From the NCBI GenBank assembly GCA_964462525.1, contig CAYWWY010000008.1:1-64000 (forward strand): DNA of 64,000 bases, written 5' to 3'. The notes under the pieces were generated by a model. The model ran no database searches and had not been told where the DNA came from. It saw nothing but the letters and a program-made list of their open reading frames with translations. Each line of letters starts with the position of its first letter. The first letter of the stretch is position 1. A program made the translations under genes and the position numbers. Positions 51,918-62,254 of the stretch are shown here, one piece after another. The DNA is from CAYWWY01 sp964462525. GTDB lineage: Bacteria; Thermotogota; Thermotogae; MWEM01.

Positions 51918-54900
51918 ATCATTGGTTTTGTTATGGATGATAGCAGCCAGTCTGACATTGATGGCAACGACAATCAGGTTGGACATTCTAACTCAACCTT
52001 CAGGAGGAAATGTGATTGTGAATGATGTGTGGAGGGGGAATGCTCCCGTCTCGGTGATGGTTAACCCCGGCCTGCATAAGATCGAAGCAAACCATCATGG
52101 GTACATAAGTCAGAGTACAGAAGTCGAAGTGAGTCTTCCTCAGGTTATTGAATTTTCCATGGTACCCATTCCAGACGTTGTAGAAAGATTTCCCATAGCC
52201 CTGTTCCTTACCAATTACAAAGAATCCGGTACCAGAAGGGTATTGGATCTTGAAGGCGCCGATGCGGTGATTGAGCACCTATCCAATCGGCTCCGTGTTC
52301 TCGGATTTCCACTATTTGAGAAGCAACCACAAGATGAATGGGACCTGCTTTTGGGGCCCGATTTGCTCATTCATTCTCTTCAGGATGAGTTCCCCGAAGG
52401 CCGGTTGATTCTACTTGTTGACTCGCAATGGAGTACTGCGATTTTTCAGCAGCAGAAAGTCAACCGCTTGACGATGCAGCTAAAGGTATATGATGTTCGC
52501 GAAGGGGTCGTTTTGGGGACAATCAATGAATTCGCTGAAAGCGTCGGATTGGTAAGTCAACAAATCGCTTTATGGCAAGTGGTCGAGAAGGTAACCCACA
52601 AGTTTATGAACATGGTTGGCGGGTACATGATTCAATTGAGTTTGCGAGAAGAACAGAATCCTGTTTTGATCGCAAAAGGACCCGATTTTCCTGTTCATTG
52701 GGAGATCAACAGTCCAATTCCTGTTCGGAGTGTTCGATTGGTCGATGGTAATGCCGAAGCAGCAGAATACTGGGTGAGTTCAGCGCCTGAGTTGCAGAAG
52801 ACCTTTCTCTTTCTTGTGGATACCAGTTCGAAAATGGCTGATTGGTTGGATCCTTCCAAAAAGCTGATCGAATCGATGATCACTCAGCTTCCTGAGAACT
52901 CCCAATGGGCGGTAATGACCTTCGGAGATCAGATTGAATTGGTTCAGAGCGTGACTACGAGGTTTGACCAATGGGTTTCAGCGAAGGAGCGAATTGTGGG
53001 GTCAGGAATGTCACCCATGCATGATGCCCTTTACCGAGCGTCGAGTTACCTGTCCCGAATCGAAGGACTCCGCTACATTATCCTGTTGACCGACGGAATC
53101 GACCACGATTACTTTGATTCGAGTTCGGGCAGCCGGTTCACGCTCTCGGAAGCAATTCATTCCCTTAAAACCAACAGGTGCATCCTGTACCCGATCGGTA
53201 TGACGCCATCCCATTACCAACAGTTGCTCCAAGAAATCGGTAGGGAATTTGGCACTCAATACATCAACGCATATCGAAAAGATTCCGTTGTTCTTGCGCA
53301 GAACTGGTCCGATCAGGTGCGTTTGTCTACCTTTGTCATCCAAGGGTATACAAAAGACGAGCCCCGGTTGATGTTGGGATTCAACGTATACGATGTGGAT
53401 GAAAGCAGTCGCTTCTTGCGGCTTAACCCACAGATTACATCCCTGATCCCTCCTGAAAGGGTTCCGGCAGAACCTACTGTTGAAGTTGATGAAGAACCGA
53501 TTGAAGAAGCGGTCCCGGTTTCAACTGATAAACCTTTGGATCTCCTTGTGCTCGACCCCGCTTTTTTTCTTGCCCCTCCTCTTTCAGGGTTGAAGCTACC
53601 CGAGATGTACAGCGAGGTCTTTTCTTCTGCTTCGATTGATCTCTTTGATATGGATCCATATGCCAATATATTGTGGACGACCGATCGAATCCTTTATTAC
53701 TGGATCAGGGATACCCAGACGTTGAGATGGATGGAAATGGGAGAAACGATCTTGATTGCTGCTATTCATGAACCCTATCTCTTCGCGCAATCAGGGAAGA
53801 CCCTTCATGTCTATCAGATCCGGGAAGACCAAGATTTGGACTGGATCGTTGCGTATCCCTTAGACAAGCGGATTGTGGAACTCCAAGTGATGAATCATCG
53901 CGTGTTGGTTCGGTTGAGTGACGGGACCGCCGAATCCTTTCATCTAACTGGAAGAGATCTCTGGAAACTCGAACCCAGTGGACACCCTATATCCAGTTTG
54001 CGCCTGTTTGATCAAGGGGGTTTGATATCGACCTATGCCAGCGGATTGGTTAATTGGTGGATCCCCTTTCATGAGGGCGAACCGAAATCTTTATCGCATC
54101 AACGGTCAATTGCTGGGGCTTTTTCGTTCAAGGCAGATCCGGGTCAATTCATTATGATTGATTCGAGTGGAGAAATCTATTATCAACCATTGGATGGGTC
54201 CTTGGCTTCCAGCAAAAGGCTGAATCGAGGAATTGTTTTAGATGCCCTATTTGCGGAAGAAGAAGAGTTGATGATCACCATCCATTGGGATGGTACCGTT
54301 CGCGCGTTTCAGGTGAACGATCTTCATGAGCGTTTTCAGATCACATATCCTCTGGGATTTTTGATGATTAAAACAGATCGTTGGGCCAAATCAGCTTTGG
54401 TACAAACCGTTGATGGATATACGGTGTATTTTTCTCTAGAAGCCACATCGATCCCGGAGCTTGCGGATCACCCAACGGTGATTCATCCCAACCTTCGACC
54501 GATCCCGGATGAACACCATACCCTGATTCCGATCGCTCCAAAACCCGACCCAGATAAACCACTGGTACCTGACCCAGAAACTTCACTGGTACCTGACCCA
54601 GACAAACCACTGGTACCTGACCCAGAAACTTCACTGGTACCTGACCCAGACAAACCACNNNNNNNNNNNNNNNNNNNNNNNNNNNNNNNNNNNNNNNNNN
54701 NNNNNNNNNNNNNNNNNNNNNNNNNNNNNNNNNNNNNNNNNNNNNNNNNNNNNNNNNNCACTGGTACCTGACCCAGAAACTTCACTGGTACCTGACCCAG
54801 ACAAACCACTGGTACCTGACCCAGACAAACCACTGGTACCTGATCCGGAAGATTCCATAGAGGAACAGTTTCTGATTGACCCGGTATCTTTCCAAAACGA

Positions 54901-56545
54901 ACCGAGCTTTCGGGTATTCTACGGTGGGTATGACATGGCCATGCCGTTCCGCGAACATGGGTTTGTTTTGGCGAGGCCGGGTGAAGTCTCATTTACGAAC
55001 ACAATGCTTGAACAACAGCTTTCTTTTCCGATCCGGAATCGACGGATTGTGGATATGGATATTTCTGGAGAGGATTTCTTAGTGATTTTGTATGACGACC
55101 GCATTGAGTTGATTGATCTGATCACTTCTATTAAAGTCGAACGAATCCAGGTAATCGCAAACACCCCTCTTGAAGGGGCTCAAAAGATCCGATTCACTAC
55201 CGACTCACAACGGATTGTTGTGGTTCAGGATAGAGAAATCCTTTGGTACAGCCGATCTTTAGACCAATTGCTCAGTTATGAACATTCCAGTAAAATAACG
55301 ACGTGGGCAGTACCGTACGATCGGATGCGATCCCTTGTTTTTGGAGACGAAACAGGCGCGATCGGGTTTGTGGATGAAGGGGGCATCAATAATGTGCAAA
55401 GGGTTTCCAATCAGCCGATCTTGTCTGTGAGTTGGTATAATTGGGATATTTACTGGATCACTCAATCGCGGTTGGGACGAGGCACGCGGGCGACGATTCC
55501 CTTGGAGGGCGTCGTACCGATCGCTTTGTACTCCGGCGATTTTGGAAAAAATTGGGTAGTCTTAGGAACGGGGGATGGAGAGCTGCTGATCTATAATTCT
55601 TCTTTAGAATTGGCTGGTAGAGCTACGGCTAGCGTAAATCCCATCAAGTTGATCCGCGGTTGGGCAGGAAAGATGATTTCTATGGATCGCCAAGGAGAGC
55701 TGAAAACCTGGGATTTAGGAAGCGGGATTTCAGCAGCGACAAGAGTAGGTTTGGCAGGATCCATGGGCATTTTTTTGAAAGATGCCCAAATCCAAGTTCT
55801 TTTCGAATCGGGTCAAAGGATTCAGATCCACCCGCAAACCCTGCGAGTGACTGCAACGATGATCCAAAATCTTCGAAACCCAATTCAGGATTTTTCCTAC
55901 CATCCGCCCATGTACCAAGTTCAATACGAATGGTTTCCTCATACTGCGAACGGAATCTCTGATACGCCAATTCGAACATGGATTGGTTCTGGTTTATCAG
56001 CTTGTTCACCATGGATTGTAACCTGGAGCGAAGACAATGTGCAAGTAATGAGCGCGGAAACCTTGAGGGTCGAGCGCACCTTCAAATTCGGAGAAGGAAA
56101 TGACGTTTCCTTTGCAAAAATGGTTGGAGAAACCCTCGTATTCTTTTTCCGGAACTCAATGGGTATGGTGCAGGCTTTTGAACCGGGTCAGGTCTTGGTT
56201 ATGAACATTTCCGAACATTCACTGGGACCAGTTCGGACGGTTTTCGGATATCAAGATTTCATCGCAATCGTTGGAAGCCAGAGAATCGCCTATTTCTCAA
56301 CAGAGCGGGATGAGTTCGAACGGATTATCCCATGGCCTTTTGAGATTGATTCAGCCCGATATAACCCATCGCGGATGACATTGTATGGGTGGAAGGATGG
56401 AACGCTCCTTCAATTCCCGCTTCCTTCCGAAACCGTTTCTGTATTTAAAGGAGAATCCATTGTGGGTTTGGATTGGACTGACCGACATTTATACCTATTG
56501 ATGGAATCGGGAATGATTTGGGTCCAAGAACTGGATGAAATTTAG
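51910..56545 (+). CDS. Large secreted PEGA/vWA/beta-propeller protein, interrupted by an assembly gap
   Basis: One protein of about 1545 residues or more, split only by 100 N. It has a signal peptide, a PEGA-like domain (about 20-90, SGGNVIVNDVWRGNAP), a von Willebrand A domain with an atypical MIDAS (VDTSSKM and LTDGIDHD, about 300-450), a beta-propeller-like region (about 560-850), a tandem 8-residue linker LVPDP(D/E)xx, and a second propeller-like region in the C-terminal half. Frame is kept on both sides of the gap only if its true length is not 100. Overlaps the HD-GYP gene by eight bases. It may be an envelope sensor or effector linked to the phosphodiesterase. Confidence 0.75.
54544..54856 (+). 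repeat. 24-base tandem repeat encoding LVPDPxxx units
   Basis: Units of 24 bases (CTGGTACCTGACCCAG plus eight more) encode two alternating 8-residue units, LVPDPETS and LVPDPDKP. At least nine units remain on the two sides of the gap. The repeat is inside the coding sequence and must be rich in length changes. Confidence 0.9.
54659..54758. other. Assembly gap of 100 N
   Basis: One hundred N inside the tandem repeat, a usual placeholder for an unknown distance. The reading frame cannot be followed across it. Confidence 0.98.
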
Positions 56546-56555
56546 GAGGATGAGG

Positions 56556-56948
56556 ATGGATAGAAGAATCCGAGTATTGGTGGGCAAGCCAGGTTTGGAT
56601 GGGCATGACCGAGGGGCAAAAGTCATTGCTCGGTCTTTGAGGGATGCGGGAATGGAAGTCATATACACAGGATTGCGGCAAACGCCCGAAATGATTGTTC
56701 GCGCTGCGCTTCAAGAGGGTGTTGATGTAATCGGTCTTTCGATCCTTTCCGGCGCGCATTTGCGATTGTGCGAACGGATTATTGGGTTGTTACGCGAACA
56801 CCAACAAGACCTTCCCGTATTCGTTGGAGGAATCATCCCTCAAGAGGACATAAAGCTGTTGAAAGAAATGGGCATAATTGAAGTTTTTGGACCGGGCACA
56901 CCGACAATCCAAGTCATCGATAAGATCCGGGAGGTTGTAGCTGTTTGA
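56556..56948 (+). CDS. Cobalamin-binding protein (mutase small subunit type)
   Basis: The 130-residue protein is a stand-alone B12-binding domain: base-off motif Asp15-x-His17-x-x-Gly20 in GKPGLDGHDRGAK, VIGLSILSGAH, and FGPGTPTIQVIDKI. It is the size of the small subunit of methylmalonyl-CoA or isobutyryl-CoA mutase. Start ATG 56556 is six bases after AGGAGG. No catalytic large subunit is encoded in this window. It is followed by meaB with a 4-base overlap. Confidence 0.9.
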   Translation: MDRRIRVLVGKPGLDGHDRGAKVIARSLRDAGMEVIYTGLRQTPEMIVRAALQEGVDVIGLSILSGAHLRLCERIIGLLREHQQDLPVFVGGIIPQEDIKLLKEMGIIEVFGPGTPTIQVIDKIREVVAV

Positions 56949-57853
56949 AAGGGTGGGAAGAAGACCGCGCATTGGCGAAAGCCCTGAACGAAATTGAAAA
57001 AGGAGACCCTCCCCTCTGGCTGCCTGAAGAACGACGATCCAATGCATCAGACAGTTGGGTGATTGGAGTTACCGGAAGTCCAGGAGTTGGAAAGAGCACA
57101 CTCGTAGGTGGGTTGGTGGATCTTCTTCTTTCGGAAGAACACGAGGTCGGAGTTTTGGCTGTAGACCCCACCAGTCCTTTTTCTCACGGGGCTTTCCTGG
57201 GAGATCGGATTCGGATGCAGCAAAACAGCTTGCATCCCAACCTTTTTATCCGAAGTGTCGGATCGCACGATTGTGTCGGCGGACTGAGCGAGTCGATCTT
57301 TGATATGGTTTGCGCGATGGAAGCTTATCAAAAAAAGTACATCATCATTGAAACTGTTGGAGCGGGCCAGTCTGATTTGGATATCATGTATATTGCCGAT
57401 TGCATTCTGCTTGTCCTTTCCCCCGGTTCCGGTGACGAAGTGCAGATTTATAAGGCTGGAATCATGGAGATTGCCGATATTTACGCGATCAATAAAAGCG
57501 ATCTTCCCGGGATAGAAAAGATGGTCCGTGATATCCAAGAACTCCTAATGGCCGAACACTCGAATGAACCTTGGAAACGGAAACTGATTTGTACACAAGC
57601 GTTGCGGAAAAAAGGAATCCAAGACCTGTGGGCATCGATTCAAGATCATCAAAGGATTATGCGCCAATCGGAGAAAGCCAACCGCAAACGAGAATTGAGA
57701 GATCGGAAGCATCTAGAAGCAATCCTCCAGCAGAAGATTAAACAGCGGCTAGAACAGGTTCCCAAAGATCTTTATCCAAGCTTCCATGAACATATGGCAA
57801 CGTGTATGGACACATGGTATGCAAAGATATCCCGGGAGGGTGAGAAGGTATGA
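56945..57853 (+). CDS. meaB: MeaB/ArgK-type GTPase (B12-mutase chaperone)
   Basis: The 302-residue G3E-family GTPase has GVTGSPGVGKST, DPTSPFSHGAFLGDRIRM, the switch region RSVGSHDCVGGLS (MeaB usually RGTLGG), ETVGAGQSDLDI and NKSDLPG. It guards acyl-CoA mutases against inactivation of B12. Starts with TTG in the TTGA overlap with the stop of the B12-binding gene. Confidence 0.9.
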   Translation: MKGWEEDRALAKALNEIEKGDPPLWLPEERRSNASDSWVIGVTGSPGVGKSTLVGGLVDLLLSEEHEVGVLAVDPTSPFSHGAFLGDRIRMQQNSLHPNLFIRSVGSHDCVGGLSESIFDMVCAMEAYQKKYIIIETVGAGQSDLDIMYIADCILLVLSPGSGDEVQIYKAGIMEIADIYAINKSDLPGIEKMVRDIQELLMAEHSNEPWKRKLICTQALRKKGIQDLWASIQDHQRIMRQSEKANRKRELRDRKHLEAILQQKIKQRLEQVPKDLYPSFHEHMATCMDTWYAKISREGEKV

Positions 57854-58764
57854 AGCAATTCAAGTCGATTGTCCATTCAGCCGCAAAAAAAGGGACTGGA
57901 CGCGTTGTGGTTGCTGGGGGAGATGATCCATCATCCCTTCAAGCCGTTCAGATGGCCATGCGAGAGAACATGGTGGAAGCGATTCTCGTGGGAGACGCAA
58001 AAACCATTCAAAGAGAATGCGGGCAGATGGGATTCCATCCACAAGAAATAGTGGATGCTCAATCCCCCCAAGAGATTGCAGAAAAGAGCGTACGCGCGAT
58101 CCACGAAAAAGGCGCGAATACTCTGATGAAAGGATCGATCAAGACAGCTGACCTCCTACGGGCTGTTTTGGATAAACAGTGGGGCTTGCGCAAGGCGCCG
58201 CTTCTAAGTCATGTAGCTGTGCTGGATGTACCAATATTGGACCGATTGATTTTCGTTACCGATGGGGGCATGGTGATTTATCCCACTTTGGAGGAAAAGG
58301 TGACGCTCATTCGAAATGCGGTCGAATTGGCCATGAGTCTGGGGATCCCAGTCCCCCGGGTTGCATGCATTACAGCGGTAGAAGTGGTGAATCCGTCTAT
58401 GCCAGAAACGCTTGACGCAGCCCTTTTGGCTAAAATGAACGAACGAGGGCAAATTCCCGATTGCGTTGTCGAAGGGCCTTTGGGGATTGATATTGCATTG
58501 AGCGAACGAGCAGCGAAGATTAAGAAAGTCGAAAGTGTTGTGGCGGGAAAAGCAGATATTCTGTTGGTACCGGATATCCATAGCGGAAATTTCCTGGGAA
58601 AGTCTGTTGAGTACATTGGTGGGGGTACCATCGCTGGATTGATCATGGGCGCGCAAGTGCCCGTCGTGATCGTCAGCCGAGCGGATCAAGCGGATGCGAA
58701 GTTGGCGTCTTTGGCGTTGGCAACACTCATGGCCCCAAAACAAGGAGGGAACGAAGATGCCTGA
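57850..58764 (+). CDS. ptb: Phosphate butyryltransferase/acetyltransferase-like enzyme
   Basis: The 304-residue protein shows the PTA/PTB fold: VVAGGDDPSSLQAVQMA, ANTLMKGSIKTADLLRAVLD, VTDGGMVIYPTLEEKV, VEGPLGIDIALS and PDIHSGNFLGKS. Length fits phosphotransbutyrylase rather than full PTA. It exchanges acyl-CoA and acyl phosphate. No kinase gene is next to it. Starts in an ATGA overlap with meaB. The link to B12 mutase partners suggests branched or short acyl-CoA metabolism. Confidence 0.85.
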   Translation: MKQFKSIVHSAAKKGTGRVVVAGGDDPSSLQAVQMAMRENMVEAILVGDAKTIQRECGQMGFHPQEIVDAQSPQEIAEKSVRAIHEKGANTLMKGSIKTADLLRAVLDKQWGLRKAPLLSHVAVLDVPILDRLIFVTDGGMVIYPTLEEKVTLIRNAVELAMSLGIPVPRVACITAVEVVNPSMPETLDAALLAKMNERGQIPDCVVEGPLGIDIALSERAAKIKKVESVVAGKADILLVPDIHSGNFLGKSVEYIGGGTIAGLIMGAQVPVVIVSRADQADAKLASLALATLMAPKQGGNEDA

Positions 58765-59512
58765 CCTATTTTTTGCGGTTCGGGGATGGATCGAAAAAGC
58801 AAAACAAGAGAGCACCCCTTATGAAAGTCAAACCCGTGAATGGTCTAATCGAGAAATCGCTGAGCGAATCGAGCACACCTTATTAAAACCCTCAGCGACC
58901 CAGAAAGATATAGAAAAGCTGTGCCAAGAAGCAATACAATATGGATTTCGATCGGTGTGCGTTAACCCTTCGTATGTATCGATTTGTGGGGATCAGCTAC
59001 AAGATTCCCCAGTAAAAATCGTAACAGTTGTGGGATTTCCCTTAGGGGCGACCATACCCGCAGTGAAAGGGTATGAAGCTGAGTCCGCCGTTCAAGCAGG
59101 AGCACATGAGATCGACATGGTGATCAACATCGGTCGCTTAAAGGACCAAGAGTATGACTTCATCAAATTTGAGATTGCGAAGGTAGTTAGCCACTCGGGC
59201 AAAGCGCCTGTGAAAGTGATCATGGAAACTTCCCTGTTGGAATGGGAAGAAAAACTGGCGACTATCTATTTGGCTATAGAAAGCGGAGCCCGGTATGTAA
59301 AAACGTCTACAGGGTTTTCTGGTGGAGGCGCCACCATCGAGGATGTTCAATTGATGCGACGGTTTTCTCCCTCTTCTATGGGTGTCAAAGCCTCCGGAGG
59401 GATCCGTTCAAAAGAAGATGCAGTTGCGATGCTTTCTGCAGGAGCGGATCTCTTAGGAACCAGCAATGGAGTGAGCATTATCGAAGGAGGAAAAGAAGGA
59501 CAATCCTATTGA
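58757..59512 (+). CDS. deoC: Deoxyribose-phosphate aldolase
   Basis: The 251-residue enzyme has IEHTLLKPSAT, VVGFPLGA, EIDMVINIG (Asp120), YVKTSTGF with Schiff-base Lys182, and GVKASGGIR with Lys211. Splits 2-deoxyribose 5-phosphate to acetaldehyde and glyceraldehyde 3-phosphate. ATG 58757 lies in the end of ptb behind AAGGAGGG. Confidence 0.93.
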   Translation: MPDLFFAVRGWIEKAKQESTPYESQTREWSNREIAERIEHTLLKPSATQKDIEKLCQEAIQYGFRSVCVNPSYVSICGDQLQDSPVKIVTVVGFPLGATIPAVKGYEAESAVQAGAHEIDMVINIGRLKDQEYDFIKFEIAKVVSHSGKAPVKVIMETSLLEWEEKLATIYLAIESGARYVKTSTGFSGGGATIEDVQLMRRFSPSSMGVKASGGIRSKEDAVAMLSAGADLLGTSNGVSIIEGGKEGQSY

Positions 59513-59514
59513 AG

Positions 59515-60462
59515 ATGAAACACGCCATCGGATCATGTCTATTTTTTTTCCTGGGGATATGCTTCGTTTCTGGCGTTTTTGGAACTCAGATTCTTTTCTT
59601 TGCCAATCAAGAGATCCGGCGGGAAACCCTCGGGTTTATCCAGGATGCGCGGTATTCATTGGATGTCTGTGTATATGGAATCAGCGACCCAGAAGTCCTG
59701 TATATGCTTCAGGAGCGCGTGCGTCAAGGGGTGCGCGTTCGGATTATAACCGAAAACCAGAATGCCATGGAAGTGTATGGAATCCAGGGAGCTGTTGTGA
59801 TCGTTGATGATGACGCAGGATTGATGCATACAAAATATATGATTTCCGACGAAACCCGTGTTTGGTGTGGTTCTGCCAATCTTACGACCACCAGTTTGGA
59901 TCGCCATGCCAATCACATCTTCTTTATCGATCAACCACATCAAGTACAACGGTTTATGTTCCATTTCGAGCAGTCTTTCCTAGGAATCTTCAAATCCCAG
60001 CGAGCTCCGGCTTATCCCAAACACGGGATCTTTTTTGGCCCCGAAGACGATCCGTTTCTTCGGATTATGGAAGTCTTAGAAACGGTTCAGCATGAGCTTT
60101 TGATTGGGGTGTATGCATTCACAGACTATCGAATTGCTAATTTCTTGATGATTCTTTCATCGAAAGGCATTCATGTTCGAACTCTGGCGGACCCTTCCTG
60201 GAACTTGAGCAATCCGTCCAGCGCCATACCCAAAATCGTTCATTTCTCTCCCGTTGTTTTGGCAAACGTAGAAGGCGCGTTATTCCATGATAAATACATG
60301 ATTGTCGATCGAACTATCGTTCTGTTTGGTTCCTATAACTTCACGGAGGCGGCAAGCAGTCGCAATGATGAAGTGCTCATGATTTCATCCGATCCAGCTT
60401 TGGTCAGTGGATTTCTCGCTCACTTTTTTTCCTTCCAACCAGATGTCGGAGGTGTTCAATGA
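59515..60462 (+). CDS. Secreted phospholipase-D-superfamily protein (two HKD motifs)
   Basis: The 315-residue product has a signal peptide (hydrophobic core about 6-24) and two HxK(x)4D motifs: HTKYMISD and HDKYMIVD, each followed by a GSxNxT strand (GSANLTT, GSYNFTE). That is the pattern of PLD-type phosphodiesterases such as periplasmic nucleases or cardiolipin synthases. The substrate is open; nuclease or phospholipid hydrolysis in the periplasm is likely. ATG 59515 is chosen because the signal peptide must be N-terminal. Confidence 0.85.
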   Translation: MKHAIGSCLFFFLGICFVSGVFGTQILFFANQEIRRETLGFIQDARYSLDVCVYGISDPEVLYMLQERVRQGVRVRIITENQNAMEVYGIQGAVVIVDDDAGLMHTKYMISDETRVWCGSANLTTTSLDRHANHIFFIDQPHQVQRFMFHFEQSFLGIFKSQRAPAYPKHGIFFGPEDDPFLRIMEVLETVQHELLIGVYAFTDYRIANFLMILSSKGIHVRTLADPSWNLSNPSSAIPKIVHFSPVVLANVEGALFHDKYMIVDRTIVLFGSYNFTEAASSRNDEVLMISSDPALVSGFLAHFFSFQPDVGGVQ

Positions 60463-61556
60463 ATCACGTAGTAGGCTTTGCGCCCGGGAGAGCCAATATT
60501 ATCGGAGAGCATGTGGATTATAATGACGGGTGGGTGTTGCCCTTTGCTGTAGACCAATACACGCGGGTGCGTCTTCAAGAAAGCCCCGATCAGAATCATC
60601 GGGTTGTTTCTTCCTCTTTTGGAGAAGAGCTCTTTCCCACTGGGACCCTCAGGCCTTCTCATTCATGGGCGGATTACGTCAAGGGGGTCGTGCATGTTCT
60701 TCAACAACGGTTTTCGATCGAGCTTCCCCCTCTCCTTCTGACAGTCTCTTCCGATGTGCCCATTGGAGCTGGCCTATCCAGCAGCGCTGCAATTGAGGTT
60801 GCCACTTTGTTCGCAATCGAGTCCTTTTTCGATCTGCTTTTAGAACCAAAAGAGCGCTTCTTGCTTTGCCAAAAAGCGGAAAATGATTTCGTGGGCGTTC
60901 GCTGTGGGGTTATGGACCAATTCATCTCGGTCTTCGGAAAGGAAGGATTTGCAATCTTTTTGGACACCCAATCCATGGAGTATGAGGCCATCCCTATGAC
61001 CATGGAGGACGGTCAATGGTGGATCTTGAATACCCGCGTGCAACACGCCTTAGGTAGTGGGGAATACAATACGCGTAGGGTGCAATGCGAAGAAATTCTG
61101 CATATACTCAAGAAAAATAGCTTTCGAGATATTGCTTTGGAGGACCTGAAGCGGAATCAATTGGGGGATCTATTGTATCGCAGGGCAAAGCATGTTGTGA
61201 GTGAAATGACGCGGACGGTTCATTGTAGAAAAGCTCTGGAAGAAAGGGACTGGTCAACGGTAGGAACCCTTTTATATACCACCCACGAAAGCCTTCAAAA
61301 CGACTTTGAAGTCAGTTGTGAAGAGTTGGATTACATTGTTCAATACCTTAGAGATCGAGGAGTCCAGGGAGCAAGGATGATGGGAGGCGGTTTTGGGGGC
61401 AGCGTGATCGCTCTTATTCAAGAATCATTGGCCCCATCGATCGTTCCTTCTCTAGAGCGTGAGTATAAGGGAAAATTCGAAATCGATATGATGAGTTTTC
61501 CGGTTTCTCCTGCCCAAGGAGCGTATATTCAGAAAAAAGGCAGTCGAGACGTATGA
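60459..61556 (+). CDS. galK: Galactokinase
   Basis: The 365-residue GHMP kinase has the galactokinase signature GRANIIGEHVDYNDGWVLPFA, the ATP motif PIGAGLSSSAAIE, GVRCGVMDQFIS and GARMMGGGFGGSVIAL. It makes galactose 1-phosphate. Overlaps the PLD gene by four bases (ATGA). galT is not nearby. Confidence 0.92.
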   Translation: MNHVVGFAPGRANIIGEHVDYNDGWVLPFAVDQYTRVRLQESPDQNHRVVSSSFGEELFPTGTLRPSHSWADYVKGVVHVLQQRFSIELPPLLLTVSSDVPIGAGLSSSAAIEVATLFAIESFFDLLLEPKERFLLCQKAENDFVGVRCGVMDQFISVFGKEGFAIFLDTQSMEYEAIPMTMEDGQWWILNTRVQHALGSGEYNTRRVQCEEILHILKKNSFRDIALEDLKRNQLGDLLYRRAKHVVSEMTRTVHCRKALEERDWSTVGTLLYTTHESLQNDFEVSCEELDYIVQYLRDRGVQGARMMGGGFGGSVIALIQESLAPSIVPSLEREYKGKFEIDMMSFPVSPAQGAYIQKKGSRDV

Positions 61557-62254
61557 TCCGGTTTTGTTTGTTTGATGTGTATGGCACGCTATTCTCTAAC
61601 GAAGGATTGTTTCGGAACACTGCCGAACGCTTATCCCAAGTGATCCCTTCTATGCATGCGGATGATCTGGAGATCGAAGTTCAAAAGCTGTATCACCAAG
61701 TCTTCGAACGGATCTTCCAGCAAGAAAACGCGTTCGAGTCAGAACGGACGATGTATCGTCAAGTATACGCGATTCTGCAAGAAAACTATCAGATCCGCAT
61801 TGACGTTTCCAAGTGGATGGACCAAATGTATGAGGATTTTGCGTCCAAACCCATTTATCCAGATACATTCGATACACTCCAGGAGTTTCGAGAAAAAGGA
61901 TGTACGATCACTTTTTTATCCAATATCGATCAAGCCCCACTTAAGGGATTGCTCGCTCGGTATCCTGACCTTCCCTACGACTATGCTGTCAGTTCGGAGG
62001 AAGCCCGATGCTATAAGCCCCATCCAGGAATCTTCAATCGCGCGCTTTCATTGATGAATGCCTCTGTGGAAGAAACGGTGATGGTCGGGGACAACTATCG
62101 GGCCGATATCCAGGGAGGCAAGGCTCTGGGCATGAAAACGGTTTGGATTAACCGATACAGCCCCCACCAAAGTCCTTCAGAGGACCATCCCGATGCGGAT
62201 CTACGAATCCACACCTTGGCTGAAATGGTGGAATGGATGGAACGGAAGAGATGA
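61553..62254 (+). CDS. HAD-superfamily phosphatase
   Basis: The 233-residue enzyme has FDVYGTLF (motif I, Asp nucleophile near 8), TFLSNIDQAP (motif II), CYKPHPGIF (motif III Lys) and MVGDNYRADIQGG (motif IV). HAD-like phosphatases remove phosphate from metabolites; substrate unknown. ATGA overlap with galK. Confidence 0.88.
   Translation: MIRFCLFDVYGTLFSNEGLFRNTAERLSQVIPSMHADDLEIEVQKLYHQVFERIFQQENAFESERTMYRQVYAILQENYQIRIDVSKWMDQMYEDFASKPIYPDTFDTLQEFREKGCTITFLSNIDQAPLKGLLARYPDLPYDYAVSSEEARCYKPHPGIFNRALSLMNASVEETVMVGDNYRADIQGGKALGMKTVWINRYSPHQSPSEDHPDADLRIHTLAEMVEWMERKR

Noticed and set aside
54544..54856. Regular short repeats, at first sight CRISPR-like
   Set aside because: Units are contiguous 24-mers without spacers and lie in frame in a coding sequence.
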